64,000 nucleotides of DNA from Folioceros fuciformis (lineage: Eukaryota > Anthocerotophyta > Anthocerotopsida > Anthocerotales). The DNA lies in NCBI GenBank assembly GCA_049999805.1, contig JBNGIO010006247.1, forward strand, positions 240,498-304,497, given 5' to 3'. The notes under the pieces are model-generated. The model searched no databases, had not been told where the DNA came from, and was given only the letters and a program-made list of their open reading frames with translations. The translations under genes were made by a program, and so were the position numbers. Positions 37,408 to 50,543 of this stretch are shown here, in pieces (position 1 is the first letter of the stretch; every line of letters begins with the position of its first letter).

Positions 37408-38074
37408 GGCTTATGATAGTAAACGAGTAGACGTAGTCCCTGACAAAATTTCGCATTTGTTCCAGTCTTTCTGAATAATGTTGCATACTTCAGATGAGTC
37501 TGCTTAAGTCTCGAAATCATCTGGAGTTCAGTGTATAAGTAGCTTTCGCCAAACTGCGCAAGCACGTAATTAGATACATGTGCATGCAACATTCATGTAA
37601 AATACATCGCATATTCCATTTTTGCGGAATTGTTTATTACACGTGTGTGGCCTTGGGCTCTATAGCCAATGACCATCGGATAGAACATCAATGGTCCAGT
37701 CTAATAACACTATTGTCACCAACCGCCGTGTGACAAGTTGACAGCTGGCAGGAACAAACTGTCACTATCTTCAGATCTTTTCTACACTATATAAACTGAC
37801 CTTATCAACCGCTTAATGGATCTGGGATGCGAAACATTTTCCAAAGATCCAAAGATTCTTCTCTTTCGCAGATTTTTTCACAGATTTCTCGGACCCAGCG
37901 ACTTATCCGATCCAATGGATCTCTCAGCCTGTATCCCACCGCATCTAGATCTTTCATTTCCCACGGCATGGAATCCAAGGGACCTACACTGGTTAGTAGA
38001 ATAGGCCATCAGTACACGATAATCCGCTAATTCTCCTACGGAGCATCCATCTACAATACTAGTGTTAAATAATC
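37408..38074. other. spacer between convergent genes
   Basis: About 670 bp holding the 3' flanks of VTC2 (plus) and the sigma factor (minus). No open frame of interest. Confidence 0.5.
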
Positions 38075-40387
38075 CTATAATCTGACGTAGTCGTGCAAAT
38101 TACATCCACTTGTCCTTTGCTTTAGCTTTCGCATAGCTTTCCCTTCAATCTGTCTAATCCTTTCTCTTGTGACATTGAAAACATTGCCTATCTCCTCAAG
38201 AGTCCTTACTTTCCCATCCTCTAGCCCATACCTTAGCTTCAGAATCTCCCTCTCTCGCTGATCCAGAGTGTCTAAAAGAGAATTCACATGCTGCTTTTGA
38301 AATTCCTGGGAAATCGCTTCTTCCGCTGCAGATTCAACCTCCGTGGAACCGAGGATGTCCTGCAAAAGCAAGGGAGAGGACAGGTCAACTGGCAGTGAAA
38401 AGACAACTGTGGTTGCTCAGCCCGTACAAATTTCTGGGGATGATGACAACACTTACTCCAAGGGTTCTGTCGTCATGATCTTTTCCTATAGGTTTCTCCA
38501 TTGACTGAGGCATTTTTGCAGATCTCGTTATAAGCTTAATCTTGTCCACACCCATACCCAGCATTTCAGCGACCTCCTCATCTCTAGGGGGCCTTTCGTA
38601 GTGCTGGGATATGGTGCGCCTTGCTTTATTGATCCGAACGAGGACCTCATACATATGTACCTACACATCAGCCAATTCATGAGCTGGTCCACTGCGACAC
38701 AGGTGCGGTCCATCATGAAGAATGAATAACACGAGCAGCGGCAAACAGACAACAGCAGAAGCAGAGTCCTCGAAAAAGCTTACCGGCAAACGAATTGTCC
38801 TCGATTGCTCAGAGACAGCTCTGTTTAAGGCCTGCCTGATCCACCAATGTGCATAGGTGGAAAACTTGAAACCTTTGCTGCAGTCAAATTTCTCAGCACC
38901 TCGAATAAGGCCCATGCTTCCTTCCTAGCACGCCAAGCAGCTACAAAGGTCAAGCCTGAGAACATCCAGTGCTACAGATGGCGACTGAGAACTGAGAGCC
39001 AAGATAGCCAATATCAACCTCATGAGCAAGTTAGGAAGGGATGCTCGATTGTTACAGGCGGACGTGGTACCTGAATGAGATCCTGTAAGCACAAGCCCCG
39101 GCCCACATAGTTCCTCGCCATTGAAACAACTAGACGGAGATTCGAAACAATCATTCTGTCCTTGCACTCTTGCCCATCCATTAGCCGGGTCTCAAAGGCT
39201 GCAGGCTGCATGCCAGCAGCATTTGCCCATTCTTGCAGACTCGGCTCTCGTCCAAGCTGTGCAGTGACTTGTTTTTTCACAACATCTAAATGCATGAGAT
39301 CCTGCAGGAAGAAAAGTGCTTGTCAGTCAGATGACACCACCACCACGAGTAGAGACACGGAAGCAGCTGCTGACATATATTGCACTCACTCAGAAAGAAT
39401 TACCTGAATCCCTCGCGACAACTCTGCCTCCTCGTCCATGGTCAGAAGTCTTTTCTTGCACATATCCTTTATGCACCCGCGCACTCGTTCACCTGCGTCC
39501 TCCCCTAAAGAAGACTTCCGCACTTTGGAGGACCCGCCGGAACGCTTACGAGAGATTTCGCCAGCAAGTCTCTCTGCCTTCCCTTGAGCCCTCTCCCTTT
39601 TCCTCAGCCTCTCCTTCCGGCGGGTGGATCTAACCACTACAGTACTATCACTCTCAGGGGACCTCCCATTGGTATCCCTAGTTTCGTCTTTGGACAATTG
39701 AATCCCACTCAATCCCTCTCCCAAGTCCGGAAAATGGCCCCTAGCTTCCTCGGAGAGCAGCTCCGCATCAGCGCCTGCCTGTTCCATCTCGCGCAACCTA
39801 GCTCTCTCAAGCATGAGAAGGTCTTTCTCCGATGGAAATCCCCCGGTACCCTGCTCATCGTCAACCCAGGTGTCCGCGAGCAGCATTGCATCCTCAGCCG
39901 CCTTGGCAGCAGCTCTGGCGAGAGTCATTGCTTCCACTGCTGCTGCTGCCGCTAATGCTGCATCACTTGCAGTCCAGCTCTCTGTCAGAGTGGCCGCCAC
40001 TCCCCTGGGAGCCTTCCTGGCTCTGATGCACCAGGAGGCATCAGAGTGTCCTCCGGGGTGCGAGCGTGACAAGAGCCTGCACCACAAGGAGACCACATGT
40101 GAGACACACTGAATCCTGACCATCGTCGCACCAACCACCCGAGTTCCGACGTACCGAGCAAGCGGGTCGGTGAATGCGGAAGGCTGTGCTTGCAAGGCAT
40201 CGGTTTCCTTAACAGCCGCAGACACCCGCCCGGGATTTTCCCCTCTCTGCAATATCCTTGTGGAGGACGCTGCTGCAGGAGTTGCCTGGATGCTGGTGAA
40301 GCCAGCGGTGGAACCGAACGCCTGATTGAGGTCGCAGGACTGTGCGCGAAGCGCTCCTCGAGGCCATGCTGCCAACACCTCCGCCAT
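38075..40387 (-). CDS. plastid RNA polymerase sigma-70 factor
   Basis: Five exons on the minus strand keep frame: 40387-39404, 39301-39071, 38924-38784, 38660-38457 and 38359-38075, giving 614 residues. The N-terminal ~300 residues are Ala/Arg/Ser-rich and unlike bacterial factors, as expected for a transit peptide plus plant-specific region. Then come region 1.2 ([15 protein letters not shown]), region 2 ([60 protein letters not shown]), region 3 ([14 protein letters not shown]) and region 4 ([17 protein letters not shown], then [20 protein letters not shown]). It directs the plastid-encoded RNA polymerase to -10/-35 promoters. I cannot say which SIG class (1-6). ATG at 40387 is the first; the codon two before it is GTG. 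Confidence 0.95.
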
Positions 40388-42332
40388 TCTCACCGTGCTC
40401 TCGCTACGAGCTCAGAGCCATCGGGCATCCTCCGTTCGCAGAATTTCCCCGCGGCATCCACTGCCGGCTCGCGAGTTTAGACAGCAATAGCACGACTCGA
40501 CGACTCTAGTCCTACCATAATCGTCTGTCCAGTGTTCCCGCAAAGTGCTGTATTCTAATTTTCGGTTGCCTCCGTACCTCATCGCCTACATAGGCTAGCC
40601 TACCTGGTACATACATATCTACTCCTCTATCGTCCAAGGCTGAAGTTATGTTTTGGTTGCTTCATTATCCCGGTGTTGCTTTATCGGTTATCCCACGTAC
40701 AACCATGCCACTTCTTCTTTCTTAATATTTTCTTTTTATTATTTTATTTATTTTTATATCTTATACATCCTAAACCTAAAACACTATGCCAATATTCTAC
40801 TAAGTGTGTTGTTGGTCAGTGCAATCTACAATTTATTATAAATTATTCACTTTTTATTTTATTAAAAAATTATAAATAATAATAAATACTATTTTGGGAA
40901 AAAAATAGCTTTTATTTTGCATCCCAACAAAACGACAAAGATGTATTGCATTTGTACTCCAATTGTAAGAGAATTGTCTTCTAAAGAATAGATCTCTCTT
41001 TGACTTCCAACATATTCATATATCTCAAAGAAGTTTTTTTTTTTTTTTACAAAGTAAACAAGCAATATTGCTGAATTATTATATTTATTTAAAACAAAAA
41101 ACTATATAACTCCTTGCATAAATATTCAACATAAAATTTTACACATAATATAGTTTCCCATTGTATGTTGTATGCATAGTACACATCTTGTGTGATGAAT
41201 TATATCGTAATATTTGGACTTAAATCATTTCTTATCCATAGAGTAAAAAATGTATTCATGTATTGCACCACCTGCCATAAAAAACACATCATATTTATGT
41301 GGTATGCAAACAATGACTATAGAAGTAATAACACAATAATTCACATACTTACTATTTGATTATTGCATGATAATCCACAATGCGCACATGGTACTATGTC
41401 ATGGTTCTCCAATAAAAATAGAGTTATTTTTATTAGAAAATATGCAAATAAAGTATCATAACAATTCGTCCTCCATTCCAACCTAATGTAAACAATGGCA
41501 CCATACCAGAATGAAAAAGTTATGATTTGAATGAGTAACTCAAATAACATAGTTGATACTTTACTATATATGAAAATATAAATCAAATAATAAAATAATA
41601 TAAAACTAGAGCATATTTTATGCACATGTATGCATGATAGATATGTGTATACTTTGCTGATTAAAAGTCTCTAAAATTGAAGTACAAATCAAGAGAATAA
41701 TATAAAAATGTAGTTCTTACCTTACACACATAATTTTTTAACTTTAAATATGCACTTCTTAATGCAATAAATCTAGAATTGGTGATGACAATTTCCATGT
41801 AACACCAAGCTAGTATGCTTAATCTAAGCTCTTTGAGCTGTTTAGAAGAGAAATGTATTTTGTCAGACGTCATTATATAGCAAATGTGTCAACATTGGTA
41901 CGTGTTAGTAAATCATATCTTCATAAGTATATGCATAATTACTTAGATTATTTTTAATTATAATCAAACATTAAATATTAGAGTACTGTATGTGATGAAA
42001 CTTGCCTCTTAATAATGTACATTAATACTTGTGATTATCCTCTCTTGTACATATTTGTTGTCCTGCATGATGATAATAAAAACTTTAGCTAAGGATGTGG
42101 ATATTAATGAATTTCTTACATCGTAGGAATAAAATGTTTTGAATTCATTTACTAGCATGTTACAAAAGCAAAGTTAGACAAGTTGTTTAAATACCATTCC
42201 ATGAAATAGGAGAAAACATAACCATTCCATGAAGTAGGAGAAAAACATAGATGTTCTCTCATGAATGTAAGAATCATATCCAAATTTGGTGATTGTTCTA
42301 CAAAGCCCACAAAACTTTCATATGTTCTTTGC
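40388..42332. other. very AT-rich spacer, no gene
   Basis: From about 40.65 kb to 42.2 kb the sequence is mostly A and T, with poly-T at 41034-41048. It has no frame of recognisable product. A 28/29-bp tandem duplication (ACCATTCCATGAA...) lies at 42193-42249 in the 3' flank of the next gene. Confidence 0.5.
42193..42249 (+). repeat. 28/29-bp tandem duplication
   Basis: Two adjacent copies of ACCATTCCATGAA(A/G)TAGGAG followed by A-rich CATA, the second one base longer. Confidence 0.9.
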
Positions 42333-45300
42333 TCAAAAGAGGATATATTTGTCCACATAATCCTATCAAAAAGTTGGGCATGTTTAGTAAACTAGAAAGA
42401 AGTTTAAGGAGTGAAGTGCATCAAAAACTGTAGATGGCATTGTCGACCTTACTTGTACAAGTTTATGGATCCGCTTTTGAGTTGAGGCCAAATAGGATTC
42501 CACTTTATCTTGTGTGTGAGGCATGTGCTCAGGATCTATAGCACTTATCACCTTCTCCACAGTTCTTTTGACAATACTCTTGAATGCCTCCTTGCTTAAC
42601 TTGCCTTCTCTCCAGATGGGTCGTAGTATTTCTTTCACAAATAAAGCCACTGCATTCCTCAAAAGGATTAACCCTTTCTCCTTTTTGGGCTCATCTTTTG
42701 TTGGACTGGAATAGTACTTGGACACTTTGTGTTTGATCTTTTCATTGGATTTCACATGTGGAAGATCAAGATTGTGTGTTTTCTCCTCTTGACTTCCGTC
42801 ATTCTTGTTGGCCATGCTTTCAGGAATTGTGGAAATATAAGGTGTGTAATGGTTCACAATGGGATCCATATCTTCTAGACTAGTTTTACCAAAGGTGTTT
42901 GATAACCCATCAAACACATTGTTGATCTTGCTGTCGAAGTCGTAATGTGGAGTGAAACTCAAAAGCTTTGAACTTTCAATTGCCTGGGGAAATATGGATG
43001 AATATGGCTTGTCGTTTTTCAAATGCTTATTATTCATATCAAGTGGAATGGATAGTGCTTTGTATTTGAAGGATGAGGTATCTTCCGTGAGCTTGTCGAT
43101 GTAGTTCATAGCATGTTTTGGATGGTACTGCAATGGATTTGAACATGAACTTTGTCTGTAAAATGAGATTATGAATAATTTAGTACATCCAAACAACATA
43201 GAGTGTTGTGCTTTACCTTGTAGTCGTCTTGCTTGTCCCATGGTTTATCACATATCGAAGTATACTTAGCTTGATGTTGATCATAAGGATTTGTAGTGAG
43301 CTTTGGGCTTAAGAGAACGTCCCTTTCTTCTAGCTTGGATCTTTGAAGGGATGGGATTGAAAATAATTTGTTTTCAGAGTTGCGTAATTTGGGTGTAAAG
43401 CAATCATTGTTGGGAAGAAGGGTAGAGGCACTGAGGTACTTATCACTCTCTAGAGAATGTTCTAGTGAATGGTGGTAGGACTCATAAATTGTGGGTAGTT
43501 TAGGTTGAGACTTTTTAAAGAAACTAGGATCATACTTGAGTTTACATAAGGGAAACACCCTTAGCAATTCACATGGATGAGGTAAGGAAGCATAACTGGG
43601 TATGAAAGGTGGTATGGAAAGTGACAAATCAGATAAGATGAGGTTCTGATGTAGTTCAAATGGTAATGTGAAAGAAATTTCAACATAAAGTCGAAAGAAT
43701 TTCTGACAAGTTCGAATCCTTTGCTCAAATGAAGGTAAGGGTTCTATTAATGGTGAAGATAGATTACCAGCAGGTGTTGTGGAGTTGTTGTGAAGTATTG
43801 TTGATGGGATTGTGGGTAAGGTTAGTGCACTTGGGTAGGTGGGACAAATCTGGGAATAGTTTTCTCTTACCAAAGTCTTCCTAGTTGGGTCACTGACGTT
43901 TGAAAAGAAAGCTCTAGGATTTTGTAAAACATCACGTGCAAATTCTTCTGTCTCAAGATAAGATGTCCTTGTTTTGGATTCAAAATTGCTTGGATTCGGA
44001 TCCTGACAATTAGATGGATTTTCATACGTGTTCAAATTTGGAGCTTGAAAGGTAGAAGCTCGTGCACCCACTACACATTTTTCCTCCTCTTCTTCATTCT
44101 TGTTCATACACGATACCTTGCGTGTATTGTTTCTTTGTGATGTTGTTGCATTATCCTGAACCTCATGTGATATTTCAATTGTGTCACTAGTTGATTCCTC
44201 ATTAGTTTCGCTAGTTGATTCAAGTGATTCGGTTTCTTGAGTTGTTTCCTCACTAGTTGATGATGTTGTATCAAGTTGTAACTTGGATACTACAACAAGT
44301 GCTTCAGGATCCAACTCTTCCACTTTCTCATTCATATGTGAGATTGGTGCACTATGTTCAATCTGCTTTGGAAGAGATGAAACTTCAACTTCCTTTTCTG
44401 TGGGCTCTCCTATGGGATTAGAAGTTACTTCATTGTCTTCCTTATCCAAAGTACAAAAATTTTCAAGCCTTTGAGTGTGCAAAAATAAGTGTTTCTCATC
44501 ACGATATGATCTTGTTACACTTTTCTCACTTCTTCTGACGGGATATTCTTGTAAGGAAGAACTACACAAATGAACAAATAATGCATTATTATTAACATAA
44601 TCTGCACATTCCAGATCACTTGCAAAATCAATTAAAAATTCAATACAATGAAATGGAACACTCTAAGAAGCTTGGCATTAAGCGTAGTCGGCTTTTGATA
44701 TCATCCATGGTGAATCCATACTGGAATGTGAAGTACCTGGGTTTCTTGATCTTTGGGTGAAGGAGGTACTCGCCATGGTTGACTGCAAGCAGCTGAGAGT
44801 CGCTCTTGGACCGTTTCAAGGTGCAGAGGAAGATTTCCTTGCGACTTTCCTTGCCTTTGTCTGCAATTCGGCTTGGTGTATGCTCCTCTTCACACAACAG
44901 GGTCACATCTTCTCCTGAATCAGCCTCCTGCTTCACTACTGTGCCATAGTCATGATTTTCCCTCGTCACGTCTGCAGGCTGGCTCGGTTTTGCGGGCTCT
45001 TCAGTCAGTTGAGGCACAACCTCAGCCTCGGGCATGACTGCCATCTGACTACGTCGATACCAATCGCTGATCACTCGCAACAATCCAGCTCGCCTGCTGC
45101 GGAGCCTGCTATGTTTACCCGCGGCCTTAGCTGACGTTTTATCCTCCTCTAAAAGCTTCTTCAAGCTTGCCAGGCGTTCGTCTCTCTCAGACGCCGTCTC
45201 CACGGGCTCTACGACCGGTGCCGGTGGATGGGTGTCCAGCATATAAGAAGTGCCCAGGAAGGTACCAGCGGCTTCTTGCATCCCCGTCTGCTGCGCCTGT

Positions 45301-48300
45301 GCATAACACGGTCCCTGGAGGTGAGGATACAGGGGGATCTGCGCGGCCGTCTGAGTGTCCAGGGCGTTGTACCCGGTCTGGCTGTACATGCCGGAAGCGT
45401 AGTATCCTGTACAGTGCGTTCAACCAACATCATGTTAGCCACTAGAGTGATCGGGACACCATGAGTAGATCAAGACATACGACATAGCAGACTTCTCTGG
45501 AATCTAAACCGATGAGAGTACTTCAATTCTGATCCTCAGTGACAGGAAGTTACGGGCAGTCTAACAAATCTCTTCAACGCTCTCTTCACTCTCCGATAAG
45601 TTCATTTCTGCTCTGACATGATTGTGAGAGCAAAAGAATCAGCCTGCGGGTTTCTCCTCTTCTTTCCTTGCATTCTTATGTGATCCAACCTTGACGAGTA
45701 CCTTGATGGTAGTTTAGATTGAGGAGGGTAGATTCCCAAGATAACATTTGTCGCTCACAAGGATTCACATCAAAGCAAAGAAAGTCTACATCCTTCACAG
45801 AGTCTACAGGTGCAGACTCTATGTTTGTAGGTACATTATCTTGGCAATTAATGTTCTTCTTCTCAGTTTTCCCTTGCTATTTTGGCTCAGAGGGTTTCTG
45901 TCGGCTCCTGATTAGTGGTGTTCTTTACTTAGTGCACACAAACTTCATGAAGAATCGCAGCTACTGGTTGAGAACAGCTAGGTTTCCAAGATTTACCTGT
46001 GGGAACGATTGACGTCATAGGAGGAGGAAAGCTGAGGCTGTTTGTGGTGTCTCCTACCCAACCTGTGCCGGTGCCTGTGCCTGGAGCTGGAGCCGGAGCA
46101 ACGCAACCAGACGGTGTTGGGAAGGTGCCAACTTGGTAGCTCGTAACTTGAGAGGGAATTTGGGTGCCGGTGGTTGTGGCACCTGCGGCCCAAGTTGCCC
46201 ACGGCTGAGGTTGGGGAGCACCAGTAGGAGCTACTGGATAGCCGGGGGCTGCAGACCCTAGTTGCCAATTTGCCCATGGCAGAGGTGGCGGAGCACTAGT
46301 CGGGGAAGGTACGTGATAGCCGGGGGCTGCAGAGCCTGCTTGCCAATTTGCCCATGGCTGAGCTTGCGGAGCAACGGCTGCGTTGCTCTGAGGAGCTACT
46401 TGATAGCTGGGCGCTACACAGCCTGTTTGCCAATTTGCCCATGGCTGAGCTCGCGGAGCAACAGCCCCGTTGTTCTGAGAAGCATACAGGGGACCACCAC
46501 CACTACCTTGGTAGTATGAAACCTGACAGGGCATTTGGTTGCCGGTGTGCGTGGGAGCTGGTTGCCAGTGTGCCCATGGCTGAGGTTGCGCAGCAGCGGC
46601 CCCGTTATTCTGAGACGCAAATTGGGAAGCATTCCGAGCAGCGTCCGCTGAATTGCTGCCGGAATTGGGTGCAACTGGCCACTGCTGCAGGAATTTCAAC
46701 AGGCTCGTCCTGATCAGGTCAGAAATGGCTCCCTTCTCAGAATCGTTGGAAGGTTGTACTTGTTGGCTGCTCTGAGATTGCGGCCCTTCGACATTTTTGT
46801 CGTGCGAATTAGCCGGCCGAGGAGCACTGACGGCCAGAGTGTTTCCGCCAGGCTGTGGGACACCACATGGAAGACCCTTGTTGCCAGCAGGGCTGTCACC
46901 CAATTGAGAGGACGGTCGATTCTGAGCGTTGGGAACCGAACCTGAAAGAACCTGTGGATGAGGGCAAGGTTGATTCCAGTCGCATCCCTTCACATTTTCA
47001 ACAATCACTGGCTCGGGGCCTGGTTTTCCAGCACCAGGGACTGATGCACTCATCTTGGCCATATGTTGATCATCTGTATGGGAAACCACACTTGGAACAC
47101 TCTGTGGCTGGGATGTACATTGTGCAGGACGCTCTGGTGCGGGGCGTGGATGACCAGTATTGCCAGCAGACATGTCTGTGGTCTGGGGCCCAATCTGGCA
47201 GCCCACATCCGCAGCACCCGGTCGTTTGGAGCCTTGCTGTGGCGCCCCGCCTCTGTCAGCTAGCCTGTATCTCAGTTCCACGTTTCCTCCCGGTGGTGGC
47301 CGAGGTCCAGATTGTGCAGCAGGCGGTGATGGTGCAGCAGATCGTGGTGGTGGCGGAGGTGGTTGAGCAGCAGGTGGTGGTGGCGGAGGCTGTTGTGCAG
47401 CAGGTCGTGGTGGCGGCGGAGGTGGTTGTGCTGCAGGTCGTGGTGGTGCAGTGGATGGTGGTGGTGCCACAGATTGTGGTGCATTGTTTTGAAGACCATT
47501 GCCAGTGAGCCTCTCCCTTACGGTGGCCGGTTGTTGATTCGCTGTATGGCGCTCCATTTGTGTAGACAACGGTAGCTTTGGATCACATTGCACAGCAGAG
47601 GGTGGTGGCTTTGGCCCATCGAGTCCTGGTGTGGTGCGTGGAAGAACGTTACCAGCATGCCCGTCTACAATCTGGGGCCATTGGTGACTTCCAACGTGGC
47701 TGACCACATTTGTAGCAACCGGTGGCCGGGATACCAATTGTGTCGCAGGTTGTGGTGCACTGCCTGGGTGGACGTTGGCAGCAGGCCTGCCAGGTATCGA
47801 GGTTAGTGGTTGATTCCCAGGACGGCAATCCACATTTGCCGCAAAGGGTTGCTGGGTGCCGAAGATTGAGGCCGGTTGTTCAACGTTGCCAGCGGGCCTG
47901 CCTGCTATCTGAGGCCGTGGTTGATTCCCAGTATCGCAACCCACATTTGCAGCAAACGCTGGCTGAGGGCGGCATTGTGAAGCAGGTTGAAGGGCATTGC
48001 CATCAGAACTGTCTCTCGTCTGGGGCCACGTTTGATTCTTTGCATCATATACCGGTTGGGGGCCAGATTGTGCAGGAGGTTGTAGTGAGCCTGGAAGAAC
48101 GTTGTCAGTAGACTTGTATGGTAACTGCGGCCGTGTTTGATTCCCATTCTGGCAGTTCCCGTGCGCATCAAACGGTGGCCGTGGTCCACATTGTGCGGCA
48201 ATTCCTGGAAAACCGTTGCCTGCAGGCCTGTCTGTGATCTGGGGCCGTGGTTGATTTCCAGTGTGGTAGTTCAAACTTGTAGCGAACGATTCCCGGGTGC

Positions 48301-50297
48301 CACAGTGTGCGGGAGGTTGTGGTCCAATTCCTGGATGAACATCAGCAGGCCTGTCTCGTTTCTGGAGCTGTGGTTGAAGTCCATTCCCAGTATGGTCGTC
48401 CACGTTTGCAGCAGAACGTGGCTGGCGTCCAGACTGTGTAGCAGGCTGCAGTGCAATGCCAGACAGCAAGTTGCCCCCAAGCCAGTCTATTATCTCGGTC
48501 ATCCGTTGATTCTGATTCCCTGTGTGGCTGTCAAGATGTGTCGCAAGGGCTGGCTGGGAGCCAGACTGTGCGGCAGGCTGTGGTGCGCCGCCCAGAACAA
48601 CGTTACCAGCCAGCGTGTTTCGCAGATGGGACCATGCCTCATTCCCAGCCTGGCAGCTCACTTTTTCAGCGAACGATCGCTGGGGCCCGGATTGTTTGCA
48701 CCCATCCTCCATCTGGCCCCATGGTTGGCTCCCAACTCGCCAGTCCACATTTAAAGCCAGTTGCGGCTGCGGCCCGGTTTGTGCAGCTGCCGGTTGTAGT
48801 CCTCTGCCTGGAAGAAAATTGCCAGCAGGCCTTTCACTGGGGGGCCATGATGGACCCTCATTGAGGGACTCCACATGTCCAGCAGCAGGTTGCGGTGCAC
48901 TGCCTGGAATAACGTCACCAGGCTGCATCCTTCCCCTCTGCTGCCATAGTTGAATCCCGTTACAGCGATTCACATTTGAAGCGGACGGTGGTTCCGGTGC
49001 TGCCTTCTGTAGAGCACAGCTTGGCAAACCGTCCCCATCAAGCCTGTCTCTCGAAAGGGGCCATGCCTGATTCACAACTGCGCAGTCTACATTCGCAGCA
49101 GCTGGTGGCAGGGAGCCCGGCTGCCCGCCAGATCGTGGTGCACTCCTTACAAGGGACCCATTGCTAGCAAACAAGTCTGTCATCTGGGGACGATGTCGTT
49201 TGCTATCAAAGCCATCCACTTCTCCAACACACTGTGGCAGAGGTGCAGATGGTGCAACGGGCTGCTGTGCACCCAACGGAAGATTCCTGCCCTCGCCTGC
49301 AGGAATGGGCGGCCTCTTCAAGCGCCAGTCCTGGGTGCGGGCTGTGGTGAGGGCCTGCAGAGATTGTAAGTCACCTTGATGCCTGCTGGTAAAAATGTCA
49401 GCAGACACATTTGGCGGCCGCCGCTTTGAAACACTCCCATGATCCTTCGTGTCAAAGTGGAGAGCAATAGCTGCACTTGATTCAGGCCCAGTACCCTGGG
49501 CTGCGAGGTAACTGCCTGTCTCCTGAGAGATCCATTTTCGTTTAGGAATCAGGGATCGCTGTTGGGAATTCTGCACGATACCCGTTGATGAAGGAATTCC
49601 AGTAATTCCATCTGAAGGTACACACAGGCCATAGTTAGTACTTCGAACAGGAGTACACAAAATCAGGGACCAAGAGCCCATCCCAGCCTTGCAAATAAAA
49701 AAAACCACTCACACTCACATAAAAACTGGGGTGCCTATTGGCCGATCCCTCCATTCCCAGCCCTAGCTCTCATCCACTAGTTCTACACTGGTGGTACCTT
49801 AACCCTAAATAGAAAGACGCACGACCAAAATTTCCCTTCTCATGACACTTGACAGACCCATCGTGTGAGCAGACTTCGGTTTCTCCCCAGCATCGCCACA
49901 CACGGTTCAAGCAGAACCATATCATCATCGCCACAGCGCAAGCAGCAGGTTCACCTTCCACTTCCATTTCAGCATCTAGGTTACAGGGAGGCCATTTATT
50001 TTGTCGTTGCGGCTGGCTCTGCGGCCGTTCTTCCTTGGCAACTTTAGAAAACATTGCTTCAAACCAAAGCTTTTTCCACTGATAGAAATCATTGGCCTTC
50101 TTCAACTCATAGTCTTGGCGGTCATCAGAGAGGAAGGCGAAGTCGGGGTTGCCCTTATGCTTCCCCATGGCCATCTCCTCAAACTGTGGCCCGAGCTTTG
50201 CCACAAACGCAGCAAGGATGTCAATGTTCGTCAACGTCTTCGCATCCTTGGGTACCGGGGGAGGCGGCGGCAGCAGAGACACGAAATTGTCCTCCAT
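42333..50297 (-). CDS. large SURP-domain, repeat-rich protein with FES1-type C-terminal domain
   Basis: Exons read on the minus strand: 50297-49955, 49611-45997, 45406-44662, 44561-43217, 43155-42458 and 42362-42333. Exon 1 starts MEDNFVSLLPPPPPVP and holds a SURP-like helix pair (FEEMAMGKHKGNPDFAFL, YQWKKLWFEA), an RNA-processing module. Exon 2 encodes a huge disordered region with ~45-residue GN-LPG-PQPA repeats, a polyproline tract and five PWANWQ repeats. Exon 3 is basic, then acidic. Exons 4-6 are AT-rich and Ser/Thr/Glu-rich. They end in LFVKEILRPIWREGKLSKEA...KRIHKLVQ plus DYVDKYILF, which I recall as the C-terminal domain of plant CCCH proteins of FRIGIDA-ESSENTIAL 1 type. Exon 1/2, 2/3 and 3/4 phases agree; exon 4/5 is one base out with the sites I see. 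It could be two genes. A nuclear RNA or chromatin role is likely. Confidence 0.65.
46180..46620 (-). repeat. PWANWQ protein repeats inside the SURP gene
   Basis: On the minus strand five successive units of about 75-100 bp each encode (Q/A)PW(A/T)(N/H/T)W(Q/A) followed by a Gly/Ala/Pro/Tyr-rich spacer such as AGSAAPGYHVPSP. The units are diverged from each other, so the array is old or under loose selection. Confidence 0.75.
47520..49120 (-). repeat. degenerate ~45-residue protein repeats inside the SURP gene
   Basis: About a dozen units of roughly 120-150 bp on the minus strand share a pattern like AGN-LPG-APQPA-QSGPQP, then FAANV-CHTGNQP-PQ. Spacing is irregular and sequence diverged. The next block (about 47270-47470) encodes a polyproline run broken by AAQ. 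Confidence 0.7.
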
Positions 50298-50543
50298 TGT
50301 GGAGAACAATAGCCTCGGCCGGTCCTAATCCACCATATTATCACAAAAGTCCTTGGGGAGAACGATACATCGTTTTGTTTATGGTTAGGGTTTACTTTCT
50401 CAATCACCCATTCAAACCCTAAAACGGTGTAGCAGTAAACACCCACAACCCATGAGTCCTGTTTCTATCTCCAGCTACCGTAACACCAGGTTAAGGAAGC
50501 TACAAACCAATCATGTGAACTAAGTAGCAGGACTCAACTCGCT
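50298..50543. promoter_or_regulatory. 246-bp divergent promoter with paired telo-boxes
   Basis: Only 246 bp separate the ATG of the SURP gene (minus) from the ATG of the helical-bundle gene (plus). TTAGGGTTT at 50385-50393 and AAACCCTAA at 50414-50422 face in opposite directions 20 bp apart. Telo-boxes are common plant promoter elements, and an inverted pair would suit a shared bidirectional promoter. Confidence 0.5.

Noticed and set aside
47272-48200. Plus-strand frames rich in Val/Trp/Arg or His (minus) opposite the SURP gene exon 2
   Set aside because: Antisense reading of polyproline and Gln/Pro repeats; composition explained by the real gene on the minus strand.
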